This document shows, in pieces, positions 7,384-16,380 of a stretch of 64,000 nt of DNA. Within the stretch, counting starts at the first letter, position 1, and each line of letters begins with the position of its first letter. Both the position numbers and the translations under genes were made by a program. Origin of the DNA: Orrella dioscoreae (GTDB lineage Bacteria; Pseudomonadota; Gammaproteobacteria; Burkholderiales; Burkholderiaceae_B); the NCBI RefSeq assembly GCF_900089455.2, contig NZ_LT907988.1:1488001-1552000 (forward strand), written 5' to 3'. Under the pieces are notes generated by a model. It was not told where the DNA came from. It saw only the letters and a list, made by a program, of their open reading frames with translations, and ran no database searches.

Positions 7384-10300
7384 TCAGGCCAGCGCACGCA
7401 GCACGGTGCGCACCGCCTCTACACGGGAAACCAGGTCGGGCGCCTTGATCTCGATCTTCAGGCGATCCTGGCCGGACAGGCGGACGTGGCGCTGCTTCTG
7501 GACCAGTTCGATGATCCGCACCGGATCCACGGGCGTCTTGGCCTTGAACTGCAGCAGGGCCTGCGTTTCGCTGGCGTCGATCTTCTGGATGCCCAGCGGC
7601 TCGGCCGCCAGGCGCAGCCGGTGCGTGGCCAGCAGCGCGCGGGCGGGCTCGGGCAGCTTGCCGTAGCGGTCCACCAGCTCTTCCTGGATATCGATGAGGC
7701 CTTCCTCGTCGGTGACGTGCGACAGCCGCTTGTAGAGCGACAGGCGGGCATGCACGTCGCCGCAATAGTCGGAGGGCAGCAGGGCCGGGACATGCAGGTT
7801 GACCTCGCAGCCCGCCGAGAACGGCGCGTCGAGATCCGGCTCCTCGCCGGCCTTCAGCGCGCGGACGGCCTCGTTGAGCATCTCGTTGTACATCGAGAAG
7901 CCCACCTCGTGGATGTTGCCGGACTGCGAGTCGCCGAGGACTTCGCCCGTGCCGCGGATTTCCAGGTCGTGCATGGCCAGGTAGAAGCCCGAGCCCAGCT
8001 CCTCCATGGCCTGGATGGCCTCCAGCCGCTTCTTGGCATTGCTGGTGATGGCGTCTTCGCCAGGCGTCAGCAGATAGGCGTAGGCCTGGTGATGCGAGCG
8101 GCCCACGCGGCCGCGCAGCTGGTGCAGCTGCGCCAGGCCGAAACGGTCCGAGCGGTGGATGACGATGGTGTTGGCGCTGGGCACGTCGATGCCCGTCTCG
8201 ATGATCGTCGTGCACAGCAACACGTTGAACTTCTGCTGGTAGAAGCCCTTCATGACCTGCTCCAGCTCGCGCTCGGGCATCTGGCCATGGGCCACGGCGA
8301 TGCGCGCTTCGGGCACCAGCTCTTCCAGCCGCGCGCGGCGGTTGTGGATGGTCTCGACTTCGTTGTGCAGGAAGTAGGCCTGGCCGCCGCGCTTCAATTC
8401 GCGCAGCAGCGCTTCGCGGATGGTGCTGCCGTCCTCGCGCCGCACGAAGGTCTTGATGGCCAGGCGCTTCTGCGGGGCGGTGGCGATGACCGAGAAGTCG
8501 CGGATGCCTTCCAGCGACATGCCCAGCGTGCGTGGGATGGGCGTGGCGGTCAGCGTCAGCACGTCGACCTCGGCGCGCAGCGCCTTCAGCGATTCCTTCT
8601 GGCGCACGCCGAAACGGTGTTCCTCGTCGATGATGCACAGGCCCAGGCGCTTGAAGCGGACGTCCTTCGACAGCAGCTTGTGCGTGCCGATGACGATGTC
8701 GACCTGGCCGCTGTTGATGCCCTCGATGGCGGCGGCGACCTCCTTGGCCGAGCGGAAGCGGGACAGTTCCACGACCTTCACGGGCCAGTCGGCGAAGCGG
8801 TCGGTAAACGTCTGGGCGTGCTGCTCGGCCAGCAGCGTGGTGGGGCACAGGATGGCGACCTGCTTGCTGTTGGCCACGGCCACGAAGGCCGCGCGCAGCG
8901 CCACTTCCGTCTTGCCGAAACCCACGTCGCCGCAGACGAGGCGGTCCATGGGCCTGCCGGAGGTCATGTCTTCGATCACCGACTTGATGGCGGCCGCCTG
9001 GTCGGGGGTTTCCTCGAAGCCGAAGCCTTCGGCGAAGAGTTCATAGTCGCCGGGCGGCAGCTTGAAGGTGTAGCCCTCGCGCGCGGCGCGGCGGGCATAC
9101 AGGTCCAGCAGCTCGGCGGCGGTGTCGCGCACCTGCTTGGCGGCCTTGCGGCGCGCCTTGTCCCATTGGCCCGAGCCCAGCTGGTGCAGCGGCGCGGACT
9201 CAGGGTCGGCGCCGCTGTAGCGGGCGATGACGTGCAGTTGCGAGACCGGCACATAGAGCGTGCTGCCGCTGGCGTATTCCAGATGGAGGAACTCCATCTC
9301 GCCTTCGCCCATGTCCATGCTGACGAGGCCGTGATACCGGCCGATGCCGTGCTGCGCATGGACCACCGGGTCGCCGGCGCGCAGCTCCGACAGGTCGCGC
9401 ACCATCGCTTCGACATTGCTGGTGCGCTCCTGCGCGCGGCGGCCGCGCCGCGGCCCCCCGGCATGGCCAGGATAGAGGTCGCTCTCGGTCAGGAACAGCA
9501 CGCCGCCCGAGGCGAGCGTGAAGCCCGCCGACAGGGGCGCCACGGTCAGGCCGAAGGGCGCGGGCGAGGCCAGGAAGGCGGCGATGGTGTCGGTCTGCGT
9601 GTCGGGCGCAAGCGCGTGCTCGGCCAGCATCTGGGTGAGGGTCTCGCGCCTGCCCGCCGAGTCGGCGCACAGCAGCACGCGGCGCGCGCCTTGTCCGGTA
9701 CGGGCCTCTTCCACCAGCGCGCGCAGCTTGCCGAGCGGGTCTTCCGCGCGGCGCGCCACCGCCACGGCGGGGGCGGGGCCGAAATCAGGGTGGCATGCGC
9801 CGGCGTCCAGCGCCAGCCGTGCGAAGCCCTTCAGGTGGCCAAACAGCGCCTCACCGGACAGGAACAGCTGTTCGGGCGGCAGCACGGGCCGTTCGCGGTC
9901 GCTCTTCAGGAACTGGTAGCGGGTCTGCGTATCTTGCGCGAAGCGGCGGATGGCATCGTCGGCGTCGCCTTGCGACACCACCAGGGTGTCGGCCGCCAGA
10001 TAGTCGAACAAGGTTGCCGTGTCGTCGAAGAACAGCGGCAGGTAGTACTCGACGCCGGCAAACGGAATGCCGTTGCCCATGTCGCGATAGGGCAGGGCGC
10101 GCGAGGGGTCGCCTTCGAACACTTCACGAAAGCGCGCGCGGAAATGATTGCGCGCTGCCTCGTCCATGGGAAATTCCCGGCCCGGCAGCAATTGCACCTC
10201 GCGCACCGGATACAGGCTGCGCTGGGTGTCCACATCGAAGGCGCGGATGGATTCGATCTGGTCGTCGAAGAGGTCCAGCCGGTAGGGCAGCGCCGAGCCC

Positions 10301-10869
10301 ATCGGGAAGAGGTCGATCAGTCCGCCGCGCAGGCAGAATTCCCCGGGCGCGGTGACCTGGTCGACGTGCGAATAATTGGCCAGCGTGAGCTGGGCGCGCA
10401 GCGCCGCCTGGTCCAGCCGGTCGCCCTGCTTGAAGGCGAAGGTGTAGGCGGCCAGGAAGGCGGGCGGCGCCAGGCGGTACAGCGCGGTGGTGACCGGCAC
10501 GGTCAGCACGTCCACCTGCCGCTGCATGAGCGAATGCAGGGTCTGCAGGCGCTCGGAAATCAGGTCCTGGTGCGGCGAGAAGCTGTCGTAGGGCAGGGTT
10601 TCCCAATCGGGCAGCTGGCGCACGCGCAGGCCGGGTGCGAACAGCCGGATCTCCTCGGCCAGGCGCTGGGCCTCCAGCGGTTCGGCGGTCAGGATGACCA
10701 GCGGGCGCTTGCCCTGGTGGGCAATATCGGCCAGCCACCAGGCGTCGCCCGCGCCCGGGGGACGCGGCTGGGCATGGCGCAGGCCGGGTTTCAGGGCGGC
10801 AAGGACGGAGGCGGTGGCGGGAACCGGAACGGCCGGCATATCGGCTGGGGGGGAGGCTGAAGTGGACAT
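7384..10869 (-). CDS. mfd: Transcription-repair coupling factor
   Basis: A 1161-residue ATP-dependent translocase that removes RNA polymerase stalled at DNA lesions and recruits UvrA. In order: the UvrB-like N-terminal region (DWETLPYDSFSPHQ and so on), the RNA polymerase interaction domain containing VHAQHGIGRYHGL, then the RecG-like motor with Walker A (CGDVGFGKTEVALRAAF), DEEHRFGVRQ (motif II), TATPIPRTL (motif III) and HQLRGRVGR (motif VI), and the C-terminal UvrA-binding-like domain. Length is normal for the family (about 1150). I placed the start at ATG 10869 (MSTSASPPAD), because the open frame further upstream runs into ispD. Only 28 bp separate it from the divergent ispD. Confidence 0.97.
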   Translation of the reverse strand: MSTSASPPADMPAVPVPATASVLAALKPGLRHAQPRPPGAGDAWWLADIAHQGKRPLVILTAEPLEAQRLAEEIRLFAPGLRVRQLPDWETLPYDSFSPHQDLISERLQTLHSLMQRQVDVLTVPVTTALYRLAPPAFLAAYTFAFKQGDRLDQAALRAQLTLANYSHVDQVTAPGEFCLRGGLIDLFPMGSALPYRLDLFDDQIESIRAFDVDTQRSLYPVREVQLLPGREFPMDEAARNHFRARFREVFEGDPSRALPYRDMGNGIPFAGVEYYLPLFFDDTATLFDYLAADTLVVSQGDADDAIRRFAQDTQTRYQFLKSDRERPVLPPEQLFLSGEALFGHLKGFARLALDAGACHPDFGPAPAVAVARRAEDPLGKLRALVEEARTGQGARRVLLCADSAGRRETLTQMLAEHALAPDTQTDTIAAFLASPAPFGLTVAPLSAGFTLASGGVLFLTESDLYPGHAGGPRRGRRAQERTSNVEAMVRDLSELRAGDPVVHAQHGIGRYHGLVSMDMGEGEMEFLHLEYASGSTLYVPVSQLHVIARYSGADPESAPLHQLGSGQWDKARRKAAKQVRDTAAELLDLYARRAAREGYTFKLPPGDYELFAEGFGFEETPDQAAAIKSVIEDMTSGRPMDRLVCGDVGFGKTEVALRAAFVAVANSKQVAILCPTTLLAEQHAQTFTDRFADWPVKVVELSRFRSAKEVAAAIEGINSGQVDIVIGTHKLLSKDVRFKRLGLCIIDEEHRFGVRQKESLKALRAEVDVLTLTATPIPRTLGMSLEGIRDFSVIATAPQKRLAIKTFVRREDGSTIREALLRELKRGGQAYFLHNEVETIHNRRARLEELVPEARIAVAHGQMPERELEQVMKGFYQQKFNVLLCTTIIETGIDVPSANTIVIHRSDRFGLAQLHQLRGRVGRSHHQAYAYLLTPGEDAITSNAKKRLEAIQAMEELGSGFYLAMHDLEIRGTGEVLGDSQSGNIHEVGFSMYNEMLNEAVRALKAGEEPDLDAPFSAGCEVNLHVPALLPSDYCGDVHARLSLYKRLSHVTDEEGLIDIQEELVDRYGKLPEPARALLATHRLRLAAEPLGIQKIDASETQALLQFKAKTPVDPVRIIELVQKQRHVRLSGQDRLKIEIKAPDLVSRVEAVRTVLRALA

Positions 10870-10881
10870 CGCGCCGATGAT

Positions 10882-10889
10882 TATAAAAT
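10882..10889 (+). promoter_or_regulatory. Possible -10 element of ispD, very close to its start codon
   Basis: TATAAAAT (10882-10889) is the only AT-rich patch in the 28 bp mfd/ispD gap and ends eight bases before the ispD ATG. No Shine-Dalgarno sequence precedes that ATG. If this is the -10 box the message would start at or within a few bases of the start codon. No good -35 is seen. Confidence 0.35.
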
Positions 10890-10897
10890 CCTCCGCC

Positions 10898-11581
10898 ATG
10901 TCTGACAGAATCATCGCCATCGTCCCCGCCGCCGGCGTCGGCGCCCGCGCCAATGCGCAGGGCGGCCAGACCCCGCCCAAGCAATATCGCCTGCTGGCCG
11001 GCGAGCCCATGCTGCGCCTGGCCGTCAAGGCCCTGCTCGCGGACCGGCGCATCAGCCAGGTCCGGGTGGCCGTGGCGCCCGGCGACGTGCGGGCCGAGGC
11101 CGTCCTGGCCGGCCTGCCGCGCACGGTCGTGCGGCCCTGCGGGGGGAGCACGCGCGCCGACACGGTCCTGAATGCCTTGCGCGAGCCCGATATCGGCGAG
11201 CGCGACTGGGCGCTGGTGCACGACGCGGCGCGGCCGGGCCTGCCTGCCGACGCGCTGGGCCGGCTGATCGACGCCTGCCTGTCCGACGGCACCGGCGGGC
11301 TGCTGGCCTTGCCGGTGGCCGATACGGTGAAGGAAGGGACCGAGCGCGTGTCGCGCACCGTGCCGCGCGAGGCCTTGTGGCTGGCGCAGACCCCGCAGAT
11401 GTTCCGCGCCGGCGCCCTGCGTCAGGCCCTGCGCAGCGCCGCCTTGCGCCATACGCCGGTGACCGACGAAGCCAGCGCAATGGAAGCGGCTGGCCACAAG
11501 CCCCTGCTGGTCAGGGGCGCGGCGCGCAATGCCAAGCTGACCTGGCCCGAAGATTTCGAATGGATGGAGAAGTGGCTATGA
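10898..11581 (+). CDS. ispD: 2-C-methyl-D-erythritol 4-phosphate cytidylyltransferase
   Basis: A 227-residue enzyme of the MEP isoprenoid pathway that joins CTP to methylerythritol phosphate. The nucleotide-binding loop [20 protein letters not shown] lies at about 9-28. The family signature VHDAARP follows near residue 106, and TPQMFR and [11 protein letters not shown] are typical of the C-terminal half. The stop codon overlaps the ispF start (ATGA, 11578-11581), so the two are translationally coupled. ATG 10898 gives the conserved N-terminus [13 protein letters not shown]; there is no clear ribosome site in front of it. Confidence 0.96.
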   Translation: MSDRIIAIVPAAGVGARANAQGGQTPPKQYRLLAGEPMLRLAVKALLADRRISQVRVAVAPGDVRAEAVLAGLPRTVVRPCGGSTRADTVLNALREPDIGERDWALVHDAARPGLPADALGRLIDACLSDGTGGLLALPVADTVKEGTERVSRTVPREALWLAQTPQMFRAGALRQALRSAALRHTPVTDEASAMEAAGHKPLLVRGAARNAKLTWPEDFEWMEKWL

Positions 11582-12063
11582 CTTTCGCGTTCCGGGTGGG
11601 ACAGGGTTTCGACGTGCACGCGTTGGTGACGGGCCGTCCGCTCATCATCGGGGGCGTCACGATCCCGCATACCCACGGGCTGCAGGGCCACTCCGACGCC
11701 GACGTGCTGCTGCACGCCGTGACCGATGCCGTGCTGGGCGCGGCCGGCCTGGGCGACATCGGCCGTCATTTCCCCGATACGGATCCGGCCTACAAGGGCG
11801 CCGACAGCCGCGTGCTGCTGCGCGCGGCCTGGGGCAAGGTGCGGGAGGCGGGCTGGCGGGTCGTCAACGTCGATGCCACGGTGCATGCGCAGGCCCCCAA
11901 GATCGGGCCGCACGCTGCCGCCATGGTGGCGAACATCGCGGCCGATCTGGAAGTGGAGGCCGGGGCGGTGAACGTGAAGGCCAAGACCAACGAGCACCTG
12001 GGCTACCTTGGCCGCAAGGAAGGGATCGCAGCCACGGTGGTCGCGCTCATCGCGCGCGCCTGA
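11578..12063 (+). CDS. ispF: 2-C-methyl-D-erythritol 2,4-cyclodiphosphate synthase
   Basis: A 161-residue trimeric enzyme that cyclises CDP-methylerythritol phosphate in the MEP pathway. The zinc ligands are in GQGFDVHAL near the N-terminus (D11 and H13 by count) and in [29 protein letters not shown] is the diagnostic loop and the C-terminal [17 protein letters not shown] completes the signature. Length equals the family norm. It overlaps ispD by four bases and converges on the peroxiredoxin gene with a 22 bp gap that contains no clear terminator. Confidence 0.97.
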   Translation: MTFAFRVGQGFDVHALVTGRPLIIGGVTIPHTHGLQGHSDADVLLHAVTDAVLGAAGLGDIGRHFPDTDPAYKGADSRVLLRAAWGKVREAGWRVVNVDATVHAQAPKIGPHAAAMVANIAADLEVEAGAVNVKAKTNEHLGYLGRKEGIAATVVALIARA

Positions 12064-12085
12064 GGCCCCTCGAGCCCTTTGGTAC

Positions 12086-12634
12086 CTAGAGCGTGGCGCC
12101 GCCGATCCGGCGGCTGCACGCGCACAGGCCCTCGGTCTGCAGGCTGTCCAGCACGCGCAGGACTTCCTCGGGATTGCGGCCGACATTCTCGCTGTTGACG
12201 GACACGTGCTGGATCACGTTGTCGGGGTCCACCACGAAGGTCGCGCGCAGGGCCACGCCCGTGTGCCGGTCGCGGATGCCCAATTGATCGATCAAGGCGC
12301 CATTGGTGTCGGCGAACTGGTAATGCCCCAGTTTGCTGAGATCGGGGTGCTCGCGCCGCCAGGCCAGCTTCACGTATTCGTTGTCGGTGGAGCCCGCCAG
12401 CAGGACCGTTTCGCGGTCTTCGAACTCGGCCAGCAGGTTGTTGAATCCCACCAGTTCGGTCGGGCACACGAAAGTGAAGTCCTTGGGATAGAAGTAGATC
12501 ACCTTCCACTTGCCGGGGAAGGCGCTTTCGGTGATGTCCTCGAAAGCCGAAACGCCGTTTTCCTCGTGTTGATTGAAGCCGGGTTTGACGCCGATGACCC
12601 GGAAGGGCTCGAGCTTGTCGCCGACGGTTTTCAT
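12086..12634 (-). CDS. ahpC: Peroxiredoxin, AhpC type (actinobacterial-like AhpC/AhpD class)
   Basis: A 182-residue thiol peroxidase that reduces hydrogen and alkyl peroxides. The peroxidatic cysteine is C57 in DFTFVCPTEL. The C-terminus carries LCACSRR with C171 and C173, the resolving-cysteine pattern of Mycobacterium-type AhpC, which pairs with AhpD rather than AhpF. No ahpD or ahpF lies next to it. ATG 12634 (MKTVGDKLEPF) has an AGGAG-like ribosome site a few bases upstream; the longer upstream frame is Gly/Pro-rich and unlikely to be coding. It lies downstream of risA-risS on the same strand, separated by 115 bp that probably hold its own promoter. Confidence 0.92.
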   Translation of the reverse strand: MKTVGDKLEPFRVIGVKPGFNQHEENGVSAFEDITESAFPGKWKVIYFYPKDFTFVCPTELVGFNNLLAEFEDRETVLLAGSTDNEYVKLAWRREHPDLSKLGHYQFADTNGALIDQLGIRDRHTGVALRATFVVDPDNVIQHVSVNSENVGRNPEEVLRVLDSLQTEGLCACSRRIGGATL

Positions 12635-12749
12635 GGGTTCTCCTGCGGGTTGACCGGGGCCGCGGGAGGCGGCGGCCCCTGTTGCAGGCATTCTACGGGA
12701 TGGGCCGCCGCCGGGCGGCATGGGCGGCAGCCCCTGGGCGCGGATCGGC

Positions 12750-14192
12750 TCAGGGATTCTCGGCGTCGAGCTGGAAGGTGCGCAGACGGGCTTTCGGCAG
12801 TTCGATGCGGGCGGTGAGCCCGCCGTCTTCGCGCGGCAGCAGCTTGAGCGTGCCGCCCACCTGGCCCAGCAGGCGGTCCACGATGGACAGGCCCAGGCCC
12901 GCCCCGCTCACGCCCGTGCGGGCGGTATCGCCGCGCGAGAAGGGGCGCAGCATGCGGGGGATGTCATCGGCCGGGATGCCGGGGCCACGGTCCGAGACCT
13001 CGATGGCCACCAGGCTTCCCTCGGCCTGGACGTTGAGCGAAATGTAGGCGCGGCCATCGACCGATTTGCCGTAGCGGCGCGCGTTCTCGATCAGGTTGCT
13101 GACCAGGCGTTTCAGGTCCAGCGGCGTGATGCGCACCAGTTGCTCGGGCTCGATGCTGGCGATGAGTTCGCCGCCCATGGACTCGGTGTGGCTGCGCTCG
13201 CGGTCGTAGAGCTCGCTCAGCGCCTGGGAGATGTCCGTGGCCATCTGCGGCAGCGCGCCGGCCGGGCGGGCGTAATCCATCAACTGGCCGATGCTGTGGT
13301 CGATCTGGGCCAGGTCCTCGTCGATGGCGAGGCGCGCTTCTTCCGTGACGCCGCTCATCTCGATTTCCAGGCGCATGCGCGCCAGCGGCGTGCGCAGGTC
13401 GTGCGAGATGCCCGCCAGCATGAGCTCGCGGTCGGCCTCTGCCTGGCGGATGTCGCGCGCCATGCGGTTGAAGCTGGCGTTCAGTTCGCGGATCTCGATG
13501 GGACCGGTCTCGGGCAGCGGCGGCGGCGTTTCGCCGCGCGACAGTATCTGGGCCGTCTTGGCCAGCCGTGACAGCGGCCGGTTGACGAAGCCCACGCTGA
13601 CGGCCGCGCCGATCAGCGACAGCAGCAGCGCCGCGGCAGCCCAGCCCAGCCATTCGATGCCACCGGTCAGGCCGATCTGTTCGCGTTCGAAGACCAGCCA
13701 GTAGCTGTCGTTGTTGATCTCGAAGCTGACCCAGAAGCCCGGCACCTCGTTGACCGACCAGCCCAGCAGCGTGGTCGGGCCGAAGCGCGCGGAAATGTGC
13801 GCGGCGACGCGTTGCCAGTAGCTGTCGGGGGGCAGGGGGGAGATGACGTCGCCGGGCGCACGGGGATAGACCTGGATGCCCTCGTTGGTGGCAAGATCCA
13901 GCAGCATCTTGCTGCGGTCATCCTCGGCGGAATAGGTCAACGCCGTGCGCGTGATGTTCACGGTCGTCACCACGCGCTGGCCCATTTGCGTGGCGCGCGG
14001 TCCCATTTCCATACTGAAGAACACTTGCAGCCACGCGCCCAGGCTCAGCAGCATCAAGGCTGCCAGCAGCAGGAAGGTACGACTGAAAAGTCCCAGACGC
14101 AGGCGTAAAGCCAGGGCGCGCAAGGCGGATGGGCGGCGGGGACCGGCGTGGCGAGATGCCGCGCCGGCCGCGCCAGACCGGGTATCAGCCAC
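12750..14192 (-). CDS. risS: EnvZ/RisS-family sensor histidine kinase
   Basis: A 480-residue inner-membrane histidine kinase. Membrane segments lie near 38-58 and 181-203 and enclose a periplasmic sensor of about 120 residues. HAMP follows at about 203-255. The phosphorylated histidine is H264 in GISHDLRTPLARMRLE. The catalytic domain shows NLIENARRYG (N box), DRGPGIP (G1), FSRGDTARTG (F) and GAGLGLSIVDRL (G2). Partner and gene order match the Bordetella RisA/RisS system, where the kinase responds to envelope and magnesium conditions. Here it is intact, unlike the pseudogene known in B. pertussis. It overlaps risA by eight bases. Confidence 0.92.
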   Translation of the reverse strand: MADTRSGAAGAASRHAGPRRPSALRALALRLRLGLFSRTFLLLAALMLLSLGAWLQVFFSMEMGPRATQMGQRVVTTVNITRTALTYSAEDDRSKMLLDLATNEGIQVYPRAPGDVISPLPPDSYWQRVAAHISARFGPTTLLGWSVNEVPGFWVSFEINNDSYWLVFEREQIGLTGGIEWLGWAAAALLLSLIGAAVSVGFVNRPLSRLAKTAQILSRGETPPPLPETGPIEIRELNASFNRMARDIRQAEADRELMLAGISHDLRTPLARMRLEIEMSGVTEEARLAIDEDLAQIDHSIGQLMDYARPAGALPQMATDISQALSELYDRERSHTESMGGELIASIEPEQLVRITPLDLKRLVSNLIENARRYGKSVDGRAYISLNVQAEGSLVAIEVSDRGPGIPADDIPRMLRPFSRGDTARTGVSGAGLGLSIVDRLLGQVGGTLKLLPREDGGLTARIELPKARLRTFQLDAENP

Positions 14193-14919
14193 CGCCGTCG
14201 GGGACGAAGACGTAACCCAGGCCCCAGACCGTCTGGATGAAGACAGGCTTGGAAGGATTCGGCTCGATCAGCTTGCGCAGGCGCGAGATCTGGACGTCCA
14301 GGCTGCGATCGAAGGCTTCGTATTCGCGGCCACGCGCCAGTTCCATCAACTTGTCGCGCGACAGCGGGATCTTGGGATGGCGCGCGAACACCTTCAGCAC
14401 CGAGAACTCACCGGTGGTGATGGGCACGGTCTCGCCGTTGCGCATGAGCGTGCGGGTCGACAGGTTCAGGGTGTACGGTCCGAAAGCGATGGACTCGTTT
14501 TCCTGGCTGGGCGCGCCCGGATGCTCTTCGGTGCCGCGGCGGCGCAGGATCGCATTGATGCGGGCCAGCAGTTCGCGCGGATTGAAAGGCTTGGACAGGT
14601 AGTCGTCCGCACCCATTTCCAGGCCCACGATACGGTCGATTTCCTCGGCCTTCGCGGTGAGCATGATGATGGGCGTGTTGTCGTGCCCGCCCCGGAGTCG
14701 GCGGCAGATGGACAGGCCGTCTTCGCCAGGGAGCATCAGATCCAGCACGAGCAGATCGAAATGTTCCCGTTGCCAGAGTTTGCCCATTTCCTTGGCATCC
14801 TCGGCGACGAACACATTGAAGCCTTGTTCCGAAAGATAGCGCCGCAGCAGATCGCGCAGGCGGGGGTCATCGTCGACGACGAGGACTTTACGGGAGGGAT
14901 TGGAGGTCTGTGTGTTCAT
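14185..14919 (-). CDS. risA: OmpR/RisA-family response regulator
   Basis: A 244-residue DNA-binding response regulator. The receiver domain (about 10-125) carries acidic pocket DDD16-18, phosphorylated D60 (LLVLDLMLPGEDG), T89 in IIMLTAKAE and K111 in DDYLSKPFNPREL. An OmpR-type winged helix follows (about 140-240; LSRDKLMELARG, SLDVQISRLRKLIE and the end QTVWGLGYVFVPDG). It is the first gene of the risA-risS pair; direct repeats about 50 bp in front of it may be its own binding site. Its closeness to E. coli OmpR suggests control of porins and surface functions. Confidence 0.94.
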   Translation of the reverse strand: MNTQTSNPSRKVLVVDDDPRLRDLLRRYLSEQGFNVFVAEDAKEMGKLWQREHFDLLVLDLMLPGEDGLSICRRLRGGHDNTPIIMLTAKAEEIDRIVGLEMGADDYLSKPFNPRELLARINAILRRRGTEEHPGAPSQENESIAFGPYTLNLSTRTLMRNGETVPITTGEFSVLKVFARHPKIPLSRDKLMELARGREYEAFDRSLDVQISRLRKLIEPNPSKPVFIQTVWGLGYVFVPDGGG

Positions 14920-14961
14920 GGCCGCGAATGTAACAGTGCCGGGAAACGGCCGCTAGTGGGT

Positions 14962-14981
14962 TTACACAAGATATTACACAA
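14962..14981. promoter_or_regulatory. Direct repeat TTACACAA x2 upstream of risA
   Basis: TTACACAA occurs at 14962-14969 and again at 14974-14981, 12 bases start to start, in the otherwise unremarkable 171 bp between the divergent risA and tsaB-rimI genes. OmpR-class regulators bind direct half-sites about one helical turn apart, often containing TTACA, so this is a candidate autoregulatory RisA site. Binding is inference. Confidence 0.45.
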
Positions 14982-15090
14982 AGCAGTCATCAGTACAAAA
15001 GCCGCGATTTTTCAGTAACGTACGGAGTTTACGAAGGGCTGAACATGAACGTTCGCGGCACGGGGCCGCAGTTCTTTACAATCCGGTTCC

Positions 15091-16380
15091 ATGATGCTGA
15101 ACCTGCTTGCCCTGGAAACCTCTTCGTCGCGTTGCGGCGTGGCCCTGTTGCGCCTGTGTAAAGGGGAAGTACAGGTGACGCTTCGCGAGCACGAAGGTTC
15201 CCAGGAACATGCCGAGCGCCTGCTGCCGATGGCCGATGCCCTGTTGGCCGAGGCCGGCCTGCGCCGTGCGGACCTGGGCGCCGTGGCCTTCGGCCAGGGG
15301 CCGGGCGGCTTCACCGGCTTGCGGGTGGCCTGCGGCGTGACGCAGGGCCTGGCATTCGCCCTGGACCTGCCGGTGCTGCCGGTGGTGTCCCATCTGGCGG
15401 TAGCCAGCCAGAGCACCGCCGGGCCCGGCCAGGTCGTGGTGGTGGCGCTGGACGCCCGCATGGAAGAGGTCTACCTGGCCGCCTATCGCCGTGGCGCGGC
15501 CGGGGAGGCACCCTGGCAGACCCTGGTGGAGCCCCTGCTGATGCCAGCGGCGGCAGTCCCGGACTGGCTGGCGGCCATGCTGCCTGCATGGGGCGTGGAC
15601 GAAACCAGCCTGCCTGTGCGGGTTGCCGGCGATGCCTGGGAGGCCTATGCCGGCCAGATGGCCCTGCCCGCGCTCTGCGAGCGCGACCCGGCCTTGCGGC
15701 CCGGCGCCGACGCCGTGGCGCGCCTGGGCCTGGCGGCCTGGCAGCGGGGTGAAACCGTGCCGGCCGAGCTGGCTGCGCCCTTGTATGTCCGCGACAAGGT
15801 TGCCTTCACGACGGCCGAGCGGGCCGAAGGGGCTGGCGGCAATCCCCGTGCCCGGGTTCCGGGGCCGGCGGCGGCCGCGCCAGGGCCCGCGGGCGGCGCG
15901 GCCCTGCCTGCCGGCATGACGCTGTCGCCCATGACGCGTGGCGACATCGACGCGGTGCTGGCCATCGAGACCGCCGTGCAGGCGTTTCCCTGGACCGCCC
16001 GCAACATCCAGGATGCCCTGACGGCAGGCTATCCGGCCTGGGTGCTGCGCGAGGCCGGCGGCGCCGCTGCCGGCTTCTACATCGCCATGCACGCCCCCGA
16101 CGTGGCGCATCTGCTGGTCATCGCCGTGCGCCGCGATGCGCAGGGCGGCGGGCTGGGGCGTTATCTGATGGCGCATTGCGAAGCTGCCGCGGCGGCCCTG
16201 GGGCTCGAGGGCGTGCTGCTGGAAGTGCGGCCATCCAATGAGCAGGCGCAGCGCTTCTATGCCAGGCAGGGATTCAAGCAGATCGGCCTGCGGCGTGGCT
16301 ATTACCCGGCCGCCCACGGCGGGCGCGAGGATGCGCGCGTGCTGCAGAAGCCGCTGGCCGTCGTGGAGCGTCAGCCGTGA
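15091..16380 (+). CDS. TsaB-RimI fusion: tRNA t6A synthesis subunit joined to ribosomal S18 alanine N-acetyltransferase
   Basis: A 429-residue two-part protein. Residues about 4-230 are TsaB, the ASKHA-fold partner of TsaD and TsaE in making t6A37 of tRNA (LLALETSSSRCGVAL, GQGPGGFTGLRVACGVTQGLA, and VALDARMEEVYLAAY). A Pro/Ala/Gly-rich linker (about 248-275) leads into a GNAT domain (about 275-425). That domain has the acetyl-CoA loop RRDAQGGGLGRYLM and RPSNEQAQRFYARQGF, matching RimI, which acetylates the N-terminus of protein S18. The genes are separate neighbours in many bacteria. The next gene starts inside its stop codon (GTGA). Confidence 0.93.
   Translation: MMLNLLALETSSSRCGVALLRLCKGEVQVTLREHEGSQEHAERLLPMADALLAEAGLRRADLGAVAFGQGPGGFTGLRVACGVTQGLAFALDLPVLPVVSHLAVASQSTAGPGQVVVVALDARMEEVYLAAYRRGAAGEAPWQTLVEPLLMPAAAVPDWLAAMLPAWGVDETSLPVRVAGDAWEAYAGQMALPALCERDPALRPGADAVARLGLAAWQRGETVPAELAAPLYVRDKVAFTTAERAEGAGGNPRARVPGPAAAAPGPAGGAALPAGMTLSPMTRGDIDAVLAIETAVQAFPWTARNIQDALTAGYPAWVLREAGGAAAGFYIAMHAPDVAHLLVIAVRRDAQGGGLGRYLMAHCEAAAAALGLEGVLLEVRPSNEQAQRFYARQGFKQIGLRRGYYPAAHGGREDARVLQKPLAVVERQP

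Noticed and set aside
7372-10860. Open frame of over 1100 codons on the plus strand opposite mfd
   Set aside because: It is the antisense of a clear mfd gene. High GC at third codon positions leaves few stops in the opposite frame. The translation is Gln/Gly/His/Leu-rich with no domain.
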